Source: Candidatus Omnitrophota bacterium
Lineage (GTDB): Bacteria > Omnitrophota > Gorgyraeia > Duberdicusellales > 4484-171
Reading direction: 5' to 3'
DNA: 9,824 bases
Assembly: GCA_023228195.1 (NCBI GenBank)
Contig: JALOBR010000051.1
Span: 1-9,824 of the forward strand
Position numbers and translations under genes: made by a program. Within the stretch, counting starts at the first letter, position 1. Each line of letters begins with the position of its first letter. Shown piece by piece: positions 1-6,928 of the stretch. The notes below the pieces were generated by a model. That model did no database searches. It was not told the DNA's origin and saw only the letters and a list, made by a program, of their open reading frames with translations.

Positions 1-1739
1 CAACTTCGCTGTCTGTTGCCGGAGAATATTTGGAAAAAGAATCCTTGTATGCGGAACTAGCCATTTTTTTGCACCGGCGCAAAATAAAAACTATAGAAAT
101 ACGCAAAGATTTAACTCTTTCAGAAATAGGCAGTTTTGTAACAAATCTTAGCTTGCCGCTGATTGACATTTTTAAAGAAGGCGGCCTGGCTTATCTTTTG
201 GAGAAACAGGGTATTGTAAATATTATTGTTGAGGAATTGGATTATTCTTCGCTTTTACGTGGAGAGGGCCAGGAACAAAAAGACGTCTGGATATATTTAC
301 TTAAGCGAGCAGTTAAAGAGCAAAATGCGGTTGAGATAAATAATATAGTCGAAAATTTCGATAAGGTTTTCGAAAAAATTAAAATAACCGATATTTCAGA
401 AAATGAAAATTTAAGAGTATCTATCGGGAAATTCCTCAAATTTCTAAAGACAAAGACAAAGGAAAATTTTAATAAATGCGCTAAAGCGCTCGTGAGGGCG
501 GTTTCAAACAGTAAAGAATATACCGGAAATGACAAAATGCGCCAGCTTGCATTTCTTGCCGATAGCTTAACTCCGCAGGATATTGCAGATATATTATGCG
601 AGGAAGTAGCTTCGCAGGATGCATTTAATATAAAAAGTATAGAGCTGTTTTCTTCGCTGTTAGACAGAAGCCAGAACGAATCGGTTGCGTCAGCGCTTTC
701 AGGGCGCCTGAAGAAGGAATCCGGATACAATACCGCTGTGGTTAAGAAAACAAAGGAATTATTAGCATCCATGGAAGAGGCATCAATCAAGATGATTTAC
801 CAGCACGCGCTTGGTTCACTGCTTACGGATATGGGGTTTGAAGGAAGCCTTTCGTTTGACGCGGAGCAAATGAAGAAAAATTACCGGACAATGTTGTTTA
901 ATTTGTTTGCTGAAGAAAGGGCGGTTTCAGGATTGTCCCAGATTGCAGAAAAAATCTACCTGGAGATGGATAAAACATTTTACGAGAAAGATGTAAATTT
1001 TACGCGTATATTTTTTGAGTTAATAGCAAAAAAAATTAATTCCGGCAGCGGTTTAAGAAATGTTCTCGAGGAGATTAAATCTAAAGCCGACAGAAAGATT
1101 GAAAACGCATTGTTGTTGCAAATAATCGATGCCGGGGAGATGGTTGGTTTGATTTCAAAAACAGCTTTCGATAAAAACTTTTACTTGAATAAGATATTCA
1201 TCGAAAAAGACGTAAATTACAATATTTTTAGTTTATTTTTTAATTTTTTCTCGCGCAACATGGATGAATTTTATAGGGAAATGAAATCAAACAGTTCAGA
1301 TATAAATTTTTTAAAAAAAATTATAGAAAGCCTTAAAACCAAAGATACTAAAATTACATGCAGTGTATTTGAAGATATTTTTTATATCGCAAGCCGTTTT
1401 CTTAAAATGGAAATATTGAGAACGATGCAGGATTTTTCTAGCTGCAATGAAAATTTTATTATGTCAATCCTGTCAAAAGAGGATTTGTCTATAAAGAGGC
1501 AGGCTATGGCTATCGTTATCAAGAATGATTCGCTACGAAAAAAAGCGGCTGTTATGCTTTTATCGGTTCCTAATCGTTTTGGCACAAAAAATAAACTGGT
1601 GAACGAAAATATTGATATGATAGGAGAATTCAGGCTTGTTGAAGCAAGGCCTGATTTGGAAAATATTTCTAAAGTAAAAGCATTTTGGAAAAAAAGCCTT
1701 AAACGTTCCGCTGTGAAGGCTTTGAGTAGGTTAGTATGA
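1..1739 (+). CDS. 5'-truncated helical (HEAT-like) repeat protein with an N-terminal module shared with the next gene
   Basis: The function is not recognised; a scaffold or signalling partner of the HD-GYP protein encoded just downstream is an inference. The frame is open from base 3, so the gene probably starts before the window. A TTG at 30 with GGAG at 21-24 could serve as a start, but residues on both sides of it align with the N-terminal module of the next gene (its residues about 60-108). Starting there would cut that module, and about 55 residues appear to be missing. In numbering from the TTG, the module ends near residue 43 at 'LSLP'. The remainder is predicted entirely alpha-helical, with no membrane segment. 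The last 100 residues read like HEAT repeats, for example 'IKRQAMAIVIKND', 'LRKKAAVMLLSVP' and the closing 'LKRSAVKALSRL'. The stop overlaps the next start as ATGA (1736-1739), which suggests translational coupling. Confidence is high for coding and low for role. Confidence 0.85.
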   Translation, partial: TSLSVAGEYLEKESLYAELAIFLHRRKIKTIEIRKDLTLSEIGSFVTNLSLPLIDIFKEGGLAYLLEKQGIVNIIVEELDYSSLLRGEGQEQKDVWIYLLKRAVKEQNAVEINNIVENFDKVFEKIKITDISENENLRVSIGKFLKFLKTKTKENFNKCAKALVRAVSNSKEYTGNDKMRQLAFLADSLTPQDIADILCEEVASQDAFNIKSIELFSSLLDRSQNESVASALSGRLKKESGYNTAVVKKTKELLASMEEASIKMIYQHALGSLLTDMGFEGSLSFDAEQMKKNYRTMLFNLFAEERAVSGLSQIAEKIYLEMDKTFYEKDVNFTRIFFELIAKKINSGSGLRNVLEEIKSKADRKIENALLLQIIDAGEMVGLISKTAFDKNFYLNKIFIEKDVNYNIFSLFFNFFSRNMDEFYREMKSNSSDINFLKKIIESLKTKDTKITCSVFEDIFYIASRFLKMEILRTMQDFSSCNENFIMSILSKEDLSIKRQAMAIVIKNDSLRKKAAVMLLSVPNRFGTKNKLVNENIDMIGEFRLVEARPDLENISKVKAFWKKSLKRSAVKALSRLV

Positions 1740-3076
1740 TGGAAAAGATTGAACAATACATCAAAAGATTGATAACCTGCCTTCAAATTACTAAGATATA
1801 TACTTCCGGCCACCCTAAGTTTGCTGAAGGATTAAACGCGGCGTTTGACAGTTTAACGGACGTGTTGCGCGAGAAACAGGAATTTACCATAGGAATTATC
1901 GGATATGAGCTTGCTTACGAGCGGGAGATATTTTTTGAATTAAGCCAAAAAATAAAATCGGCGATAACTATTTTAAAGAAAAAAGGTATTGAAAGGATTA
2001 CTTTTATAAAAGGCATAGATAAAGAAGAACTTTCGAAATTTATTGAATATTTGGCAATTCCGGAAACAGAGCAACCACAAGACCCTCAAAAATACATTGT
2101 AGCAATTGGAATAAGGAATATTGCTGTAAGCAAAATAAAATCTTCTGATGATATTGCGAAAGAGCCAGGCAAGGAAGAGATCAGAGACAGCGAAGGGTAC
2201 TATGCCGAATCTTTAAAAACGGTGGAAGCATCCATTGAGGACGTTTTGGGCGGGAAAACTATCGATGGCGTTGATTTTCGTTTTAATGTTATCGGAGTTA
2301 TGGAAAATTTAATGAAGAAACACAATGAATTTTTAAAGCTCGCGGCAGTTAAGCGGTATGATGCAACTACTTTTTGGCACCTTCTTAATGTTTCCATACT
2401 TTCTATGTATTTTTCCTGGAAGCTCGGGTTTTCAAAGGAGGATTTCCTGGATATCGCAACGGCAGCTATTTTCCATGATGTGGGAAAAATATTTATTTCC
2501 CGTAAAATAATTCAAAAAACCGGTGCGCTTTCGGAAGAAGAATTCGATATCGTCCGAAGCCATTCTTCTCTAGGAGCCCAAATTCTTTTAAAGTATTCTC
2601 AAACGCTGGGCGTGATTGTGCCGCTGGTCGCATTCGAACACCATTTAGGATACAATTGCAAGGGGTATCCTAAATTGAATTTTGAGCAGAAACCGCACAT
2701 AGCTTCGTTAATTGTTTCTATATGTGATGTTTATGACGCACTTACCCAGCGTAGAAGTTATAAAAGAGAATACTCTCCTGCGTTAATCTATGAAATAATG
2801 ATGAAATCAAAAGGTGAATTATTCCATCCGGAGCTTCTTGATAGTTTCTTCAAGATATTAGGCGTTTGGCCTTTCGGTACGCTTATCCTATTAAGTGATG
2901 ACAGCGTAGCTGTGGTAAGAGAGCAAAATGATAATGATATTTTCCATCCTATAGTTGAAGTGGTCTCCCCACAGGAAAAGAAAAGCCATATAAATCTGGC
3001 AGATAGTCCTAATTTAACGATAAAACGCTTTTTGAACCCCGCCTCGGAAGGAAAACAGTACCTTTCTTTAATTTGA
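1736..3076 (+). CDS. HD-GYP domain protein (putative cyclic-dinucleotide phosphodiesterase) with N-terminal sensor-like module
   Basis: HD-GYP proteins usually hydrolyse c-di-GMP, or in some families 3'3'-cGAMP, using a bimetal centre. Residues about 1-130 form a helical/beta module that includes 'SGHPKF' near 24-29 and 'LKKKGIERITF' at 80-90; it is also found in the preceding gene. Residues about 205-375 are HD-GYP: H215, the HD pair H247-D248 followed by G250-K251, H276, H302-H303, 'KGYP' at 309-312, and D331 in 'CDVYDAL'. The metal ligands are therefore present. The usual HHExxDGxGYP signature is altered to 'HHLGYNCKGYP', so the E and the DG pair are lost. A C-terminal beta-rich tail (about 376-446, starting 'WPFGTLILLSDDS') is common after HD-GYP domains in this style of protein. 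No membrane segment is seen. The start overlaps the previous stop by 4 bases (ATGATG gives two adjacent Met codons). No GGDEF cyclase lies in the window. Confidence 0.92.
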   Translation: MMEKIEQYIKRLITCLQITKIYTSGHPKFAEGLNAAFDSLTDVLREKQEFTIGIIGYELAYEREIFFELSQKIKSAITILKKKGIERITFIKGIDKEELSKFIEYLAIPETEQPQDPQKYIVAIGIRNIAVSKIKSSDDIAKEPGKEEIRDSEGYYAESLKTVEASIEDVLGGKTIDGVDFRFNVIGVMENLMKKHNEFLKLAAVKRYDATTFWHLLNVSILSMYFSWKLGFSKEDFLDIATAAIFHDVGKIFISRKIIQKTGALSEEEFDIVRSHSSLGAQILLKYSQTLGVIVPLVAFEHHLGYNCKGYPKLNFEQKPHIASLIVSICDVYDALTQRRSYKREYSPALIYEIMMKSKGELFHPELLDSFFKILGVWPFGTLILLSDDSVAVVREQNDNDIFHPIVEVVSPQEKKSHINLADSPNLTIKRFLNPASEGKQYLSLI

Positions 3077-3250
3077 TCGACGCGCAGGCTCTCAAGCTTT
3101 TAATCTGTGCAGGCCCGCGCCAAAGATTATCCCGACGAGGTTGCGGGAAATTATCCTGCGGGCCTGTTCGTCAGACAGGTAAATGCGCGAGCATGAGAAT
3201 TTTCCGCATATTTAGCCGAGTCGGGAATGTTCTGCTACTCAACCCCGGCT
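3077..3250. other. GC-rich palindromic intergenic element (candidate structured RNA or dispersed repeat)
   Basis: A hand count gives about 54% GC for 3081-3250, against a clearly AT-rich background. The inverted repeat CAGGCCCGC (3110-3118) / GCGGGCCTG (3158-3166) encloses a second one, TCCCG (3130-3134) / CGGGA (3144-3148). A competing hairpin, CCTGT (3163-3167) / ACAGG (3175-3179), uses part of the right outer arm, and CGCAGG (3083-3088) can pair with CCTGCG (3155-3160). A further pair, AGCCG/CGGCT, lies near 3214-3250. There is no poly-T tract, so it is not a classical terminator. On the minus strand a 39-codon frame is open between stops at 3212-3214 and 3092-3094, but it has no ATG, GTG or TTG start. 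It does not match a riboswitch class I know. It could be a dispersed palindromic repeat, a leader or small RNA, or a decayed gene fragment. Confidence 0.45.
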
Positions 3251-3291
3251 ATTCGCCAAATACATTATTCCATAAAAAACATTTACCCCTC

Positions 3292-3321
3292 TTGATAAAT
3301 ATGATAATATTTATATATTAT
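3292..3321 (+). promoter_or_regulatory. candidate sigma-70 promoter for the receiver/HD-GYP/envelope operon
   Basis: TTGATA at 3292-3297 is followed, after a 16-bp spacer, by TATATT at 3314-3319 (or TATTAT at 3316-3321 after 18 bp). A perfect TATAAT at 3319-3324 sits too far away (21 bp) to pair ideally with this -35. Any of these choices would start the transcript only about 5-12 nt before the ATG at 3338, and no Shine-Dalgarno sequence is visible there. The transcript would be leaderless or nearly so. The whole stretch is very AT-rich, so chance matches are possible. Confidence 0.4.
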
Positions 3322-3337
3322 AATTTATTGCAAGCCT

Positions 3338-3706
3338 ATGGAAACAGAAAAGAAAAAAGTACTTATTGTAGACGATGAACGCGAAATAGTGGATTTTTTA
3401 GGCCGTTTCCTGCAACGGTTAGGTGTTACGGCGATTAAAGCCTACAACGGAGAAGAGGCGCTTAAGAAATTCGACCAGGAACATCCGGATTCCATATTCC
3501 TGGACATTCAAATGCCGGATAAGGATGGCATAACAATTCTGAAAGAAATAAAAAAAATCGACTCTTCAGTAAAAATAATTATGATTACCGGTAAAGACGA
3601 TAAGGACCTGCAGGCGAAAGCCAAAAAATACGGCGCAATCGATTACATTACTAAACCGCTGGATTTAAGCGAGTTAAGCGCTAAAATTGATAATTACATT
3701 TTATAG
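3338..3706 (+). CDS. stand-alone response regulator receiver (REC, CheY-like) protein
   Basis: This 122-residue protein consists of a single receiver domain, the normal length, with no output domain. It would accept a phosphoryl group from a histidine kinase and act by protein contact. The full active site is visible: the acidic pair D12-D13 in 'VLIVDDE', phospho-acceptor D56 in 'IFLDIQMPDKDG', T84 in 'IMITG', and K106 in 'YITKPL'. The GAF-HD-GYP gene follows 20 bases downstream in the same direction, so that phosphodiesterase is the obvious candidate partner. Fused REC-HD-GYP proteins are common and this pair looks like a split version, which is an inference. No kinase is present in the window. 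The ATG at 3338 fits the usual receiver N-terminus ('KKKVLIVDDE'), although no Shine-Dalgarno sequence precedes it. Confidence 0.95.
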   Translation: METEKKKVLIVDDEREIVDFLGRFLQRLGVTAIKAYNGEEALKKFDQEHPDSIFLDIQMPDKDGITILKEIKKIDSSVKIIMITGKDDKDLQAKAKKYGAIDYITKPLDLSELSAKIDNYIL

Positions 3707-3726
3707 TTTTTATAAGCTCAAGCCCG

Positions 3727-4953
3727 ATGAAACCAGAATACCACAAGAAACTTCAAACCGCGGCGCGCCAAACTATACTTATACATAGAGCCGATACTCT
3801 TATAAGAATAATTCTAAGAACAATCGTAACCAGCCTGAAAGTTAAACACGCCGGAATATTTATTTATGACAAGGTAAAAGATGAGTATGTGGTAAAAATG
3901 TCGAGAGGCCATTCAGGCCTTAAGGTGCCTGCCGGATTTATTAAAATCAGGAAAGACAATCCTTTAATCAGGTATTTCACGGATAAAAGCATTAATTTGC
4001 CTAAAGAGCATATCTTATGGTCTAAAATTATAAGCCGTATTAAATATTACAAAACGAAAAAAGATTTAAAAACAAAAAGATTTCTTGAAGCCCTGAAGTT
4101 CGACCTTTCTTTGTATGAAGCAAAAGCATGTATACCGGGATTTTTTAGAAAGGATCTGGTAGGCGTTTTATTCCTTGGAGAAAAAAATAACAAAAGGATT
4201 TTCAGCGAAGAGGAATTACGATTTTTATCCGTACTTGCCTCCGATGTTGTGATGGCGCTTAAAAATGCATGGCTTATCGAAGATTTAAACCGGCAGATAG
4301 GAATAAACAAGCGTCTTTTATTTCAAACAGTTTCAGCGCTTGCATCCAGCATAGAAGCCAAAGACCAATATACTATAGGCCATACGGAACGAGTTGCAAA
4401 TTATTGTCTCGCTATTGCGTGTGTCTTAAAAAAACGGGAAAGGATAGAAGGATGGGAAAAATTTCTGGAAAATCTAAAAATTGCGGCGCTATTTCATGAT
4501 ATCGGTAAAATTGGTATTTCCGAGAGCATTCTGCACAAAGAAACGGCTCTAGACGAGGAAGAGAGAAGAGTCATTCAAACTCACCCGTTGATAGGAGCAA
4601 ATATTTTAAATCATATTGAGGAATTCAGGCAGGCACTAGAAGGGGTTAAATATCATCATGAAAAATATGATGGAACGGGATATCCCTGCCATCTTAAGGG
4701 CCGCAAAATCCCCTTAATTGCTTTAATAATTTCGCTTGCGGATACTTTTGACGCGATGATAACGGACAGGCCTTACAGAAAAGGCCTGCCGCAGGAAAAA
4801 GCTATAGAGGAGATAAAAAAGGTAAGGGGTGTCCAGTTTGCCCCAAATGTGGTTGACGCATTTTTGAAGATTTATAATTCTAAGGGCAAGCTTTGGGAGT
4901 TGAATAAACAGGTAGGCCATCACTTGTTGTTCACTAAAGAAAATACGTTTTAA
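3727..4953 (+). CDS. GAF-HD-GYP domain protein, probable c-di-GMP phosphodiesterase
   Basis: Residues about 12-182 form a GAF-like sensor ('HAGIFIYDKVKDEYVV', later 'LVGVLFLGEKNN'), which in the family binds small ligands or mediates dimerisation. A short helical linker (about 180-200) leads into a canonical HD-GYP domain. Its residues are H219 in 'YTIGHTERV', H257-D258 with G260-K261, H286, H310-H311-E312, the complete signature 'HHEKYDGTGYP' (310-320), and D339 in 'LADTFDAM'. All expected metal ligands and the GYP loop are intact, unlike the HD-GYP protein encoded at 1736-3076, so phosphodiesterase activity is likely. The protein is cytoplasmic, with no membrane helix or signal peptide. It follows the stand-alone receiver by 20 bases and lies one base before the glycosyltransferase gene, so it is probably co-transcribed with both. 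No clear Shine-Dalgarno sequence precedes the ATG. Whether the substrate is c-di-GMP or cGAMP cannot be told from sequence alone. Confidence 0.94.
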   Translation: MKPEYHKKLQTAARQTILIHRADTLIRIILRTIVTSLKVKHAGIFIYDKVKDEYVVKMSRGHSGLKVPAGFIKIRKDNPLIRYFTDKSINLPKEHILWSKIISRIKYYKTKKDLKTKRFLEALKFDLSLYEAKACIPGFFRKDLVGVLFLGEKNNKRIFSEEELRFLSVLASDVVMALKNAWLIEDLNRQIGINKRLLFQTVSALASSIEAKDQYTIGHTERVANYCLAIACVLKKRERIEGWEKFLENLKIAALFHDIGKIGISESILHKETALDEEERRVIQTHPLIGANILNHIEEFRQALEGVKYHHEKYDGTGYPCHLKGRKIPLIALIISLADTFDAMITDRPYRKGLPQEKAIEEIKKVRGVQFAPNVVDAFLKIYNSKGKLWELNKQVGHHLLFTKENTF

Positions 4954-4954
4954 G

Positions 4955-6064
4955 ATGAAAAATATCATTATATTTTATATTTCAGAATTCGGTGGCCATA
5001 GTAAAGCTGCAAACAATATAAAAGAAGCACTGCTACATAAAAATCCCGGCCTTTCCGTGCAAAACATTAACGGTTTTGGGTATTTTTATCCGCTTACGGA
5101 AAAGTTCGCTGATTCTTTATACACGACAATCGTAAAGCATTTCCCTGCCATCTGGGGGAAAATCTATGACAGGAAAAAAATAATAAAAAACTTGAGCCCA
5201 TTAAGGAAATGGGTGAGTGCGCATACTTTCAAAAAGCTTGCTAATTTCATAAAAAAAACTTCCCCGGATTGTTTTGTCGCGACACAGGCGTTTCCTTGCG
5301 GATTAATAGCTGATTTTAAGGAAAATTTTAACTGTAAAATTCCGCTTATAGCGGTTGTAACCGATTATCACCCGCATGGATTCTGGCTGCATAAAGCGGT
5401 TGATAAATATGTTGTTGCATCTGCCGAGGCTAGGGATGTTTTAATCGGCAGCGGTATCCCAAAAGAGAAGATAGAAATTTTTGGCATACCTATTTCTTTT
5501 AAGTTTTTAAGTCATTCGCGCAAGGAAGATGTGGCCAATGAGCTTAAATTGATTAAAGAAGTTAAGTCGATTCTGATTATGGGGGGAGGTTTAGGCATAG
5601 GCCCCATAGAAAAGATTGCCAAAGAATTAGATAAATCTACTGCTTCTTTTCAGATTATAGCCGTATGCGGTAAGAATGAAAAGCTCTATAAATGGTTTGA
5701 AAAGAATAAGCAGCGTTTCACGAAGCCTTTATTTTATTTTGGTTACATTGATTTTATAAATAAAATAATGGACTTTGCTGATATTATTATCACAAAAAGC
5801 GGGGGCATTACTATTTCTGAAGCGCTTGCCAAAGGGCTTGCCATAATCGTTTCAAACCCTATTCCCGGGCAGGAAGAACACAATGTTAACTATCTTTTAA
5901 AAAATAATGTTGTGATACGGGCTGACGAGCCGCAGGAAATAGGAAAAGTTTCCAGAGAGCTTCTTGAGGACAGCGAGAAGATGAACCATTTTAAGGAAAA
6001 CGCGAAACGCATATCTTCGCCAGACTCTTCTTTGAGGATAGCTGACTTGATATTGGACATTTAG
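4955..6064 (+). CDS. GT28-type glycosyltransferase, MGDG synthase / processive diacylglycerol glucosyltransferase (UgtP) family
   Basis: Members of this family transfer a hexose from a UDP-sugar to diacylglycerol at the inner face of the cytoplasmic membrane. The two-domain GT-B layout is visible. The N-terminal acceptor domain has 'EFGGHSKAA' (11-19, the glycine-rich GxGH loop) and 'VTDYHPHGFW' (135-144). The C-terminal donor domain has 'IMGGGLGIGP' (208-217), 'TKSGGITISEALAKGL' (280-295) and 'NPIPGQEEHN' (301-310), which is typical of the UDP-sugar site in UgtP and MGD1. Its length of 369 residues is normal. There are no membrane helices; these enzymes are usually peripheral. The gene begins one base after the HD-GYP stop and is followed by the acyltransferase gene after two bases. 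Product and sugar specificity cannot be read from the sequence. A MurG-like role is less likely because of the 'PIPGQEE' motif and the MGDG-type N-terminus. Confidence 0.9.
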   Translation: MKNIIIFYISEFGGHSKAANNIKEALLHKNPGLSVQNINGFGYFYPLTEKFADSLYTTIVKHFPAIWGKIYDRKKIIKNLSPLRKWVSAHTFKKLANFIKKTSPDCFVATQAFPCGLIADFKENFNCKIPLIAVVTDYHPHGFWLHKAVDKYVVASAEARDVLIGSGIPKEKIEIFGIPISFKFLSHSRKEDVANELKLIKEVKSILIMGGGLGIGPIEKIAKELDKSTASFQIIAVCGKNEKLYKWFEKNKQRFTKPLFYFGYIDFINKIMDFADIIITKSGGITISEALAKGLAIIVSNPIPGQEEHNVNYLLKNNVVIRADEPQEIGKVSRELLEDSEKMNHFKENAKRISSPDSSLRIADLILDI

Positions 6065-6066
6065 TA

Positions 6067-6906
6067 ATGTATTATTTTTATATTATTGGAAAAACTATTT
6101 CCTTATTTCTCCCACGAAAGCTTGCGTATTTGTTAGCCGGATGCCTGGCAACTTGTCAGTATTATTTTTCCAAAAAAGACCGGGATATAGTTATTAATAA
6201 TCTCTATCCGATAATTGAGGATAAGAAAAAAAGAGAAGACTGCGCAAGGAAAGTATTTATCAATTTTGCTTATTATCTGGTTGATTTTTTCCGGTACTCA
6301 AAACTAAACAAGAGGTTCGTTGAAAAATATGTCCGGATAAGCGGCCTTGAATTTCTTGATGAAGCTGCCAGGGCAAAAAAAGGAATAATAGCTGTTACCG
6401 CGCATTTGGGCAATTATGAACTTGCCGGGGCGGTTACGTCTCTCGCGGGTTATAAAGTAAATGCCGTAGCTTTATCCCATAAAGATAAACGTATAAATGA
6501 TTTTTTTAATAAGCAACGCGAGATGGTGGGCGTAAGTGTTATTCCCGCAAGCATCGCAATAAAAAGGTGCTTCTCGATATTACGAAACGGGCAATTAGTG
6601 GCTTTTCTGGGCGACAGGGTTTTTTCCGGCAGCGGCGTTGCGGCGAATATGTTTTCCAGGCAGGCGATACTGCCAAGGGGGCCAGCGTTTTTTTCGGTAA
6701 AAACCCAAGCCTCAATCCTGCCGGCTTTTTTTATCAGAGAAAATAAAAATTTTTATCATTTGATATTCGAAAAACCTATAAATACAAAAGAACCGCAGAC
6801 AGAGGGAGATATTGTCAAGGAATACAGCTTGGTGCTAGAGAAATACATAAAGATGTATCCCGATCAATGGTATTTATTTCAGCCTTATTGGATAAGCGGC
6901 AACTGA
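6067..6906 (+). CDS. LpxL/HtrB-family lysophospholipid / lipid A acyltransferase
   Basis: The family transfers an acyl chain from acyl-ACP to lipid A precursors, or in relatives to other glycolipids, at the inner leaflet of the inner membrane. The catalytic H(x4)E motif is H113 to E118 in 'TAHLGNYEL' (111-119). Other family signatures are 'FLGDR' (180-184), the 'PRGPAFFSVKTQASILPAFF' stretch (203-222), and 'QWYLFQPYW' (267-275) near the C-terminus. A hydrophobic N-terminal segment (about 5-34) is a likely membrane anchor. The 279 residues are slightly short of E. coli LpxL but normal for homologues outside Proteobacteria. It sits two bases after the glycosyltransferase and 22 bases before the GT2 start I prefer, which suggests a shared glycolipid pathway. 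It supports a Gram-negative-type envelope. Acyl length and acceptor are unknown. Confidence 0.9.
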   Translation: MYYFYIIGKTISLFLPRKLAYLLAGCLATCQYYFSKKDRDIVINNLYPIIEDKKKREDCARKVFINFAYYLVDFFRYSKLNKRFVEKYVRISGLEFLDEAARAKKGIIAVTAHLGNYELAGAVTSLAGYKVNAVALSHKDKRINDFFNKQREMVGVSVIPASIAIKRCFSILRNGQLVAFLGDRVFSGSGVAANMFSRQAILPRGPAFFSVKTQASILPAFFIRENKNFYHLIFEKPINTKEPQTEGDIVKEYSLVLEKYIKMYPDQWYLFQPYWISGN

Positions 6907-6928
6907 TAAAATTATGAAGGATGAAGAT

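Noticed and set aside
30..32. TTG with upstream GGAG as the true start of the first gene
   Set aside because: The frame is open to the window edge, and residues upstream of the TTG still align with the module in the next gene, so an upstream start is more likely.
1731..1745. A frameshift splitting one long gene into the first two CDSs
   Set aside because: The junction is a clean ATGA stop/start overlap, and the second protein begins its own full copy of the shared N-terminal module, so they are two genes.
1382..1813. Minus-strand open frames over the signalling genes (also 242-790, 2200-2397, 4047-4310, 4723-4968, 7331-7612, 7563-7925)
   Set aside because: They lie antisense to genes with clear domain motifs and show no domain, ribosome binding site or conserved motif of their own.
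3077..3250. A known c-di-GMP riboswitch, RNase P, tmRNA or SRP RNA
   Set aside because: None of the conserved core strings I know for these RNAs is visible on either strand.
3073..3378. A 101-codon + strand frame across the intergenic region
   Set aside because: It overlaps the GC palindromes, the promoter-like AT stretch and the start of the well-supported receiver gene in another frame, and its translation shows no protein-like pattern.
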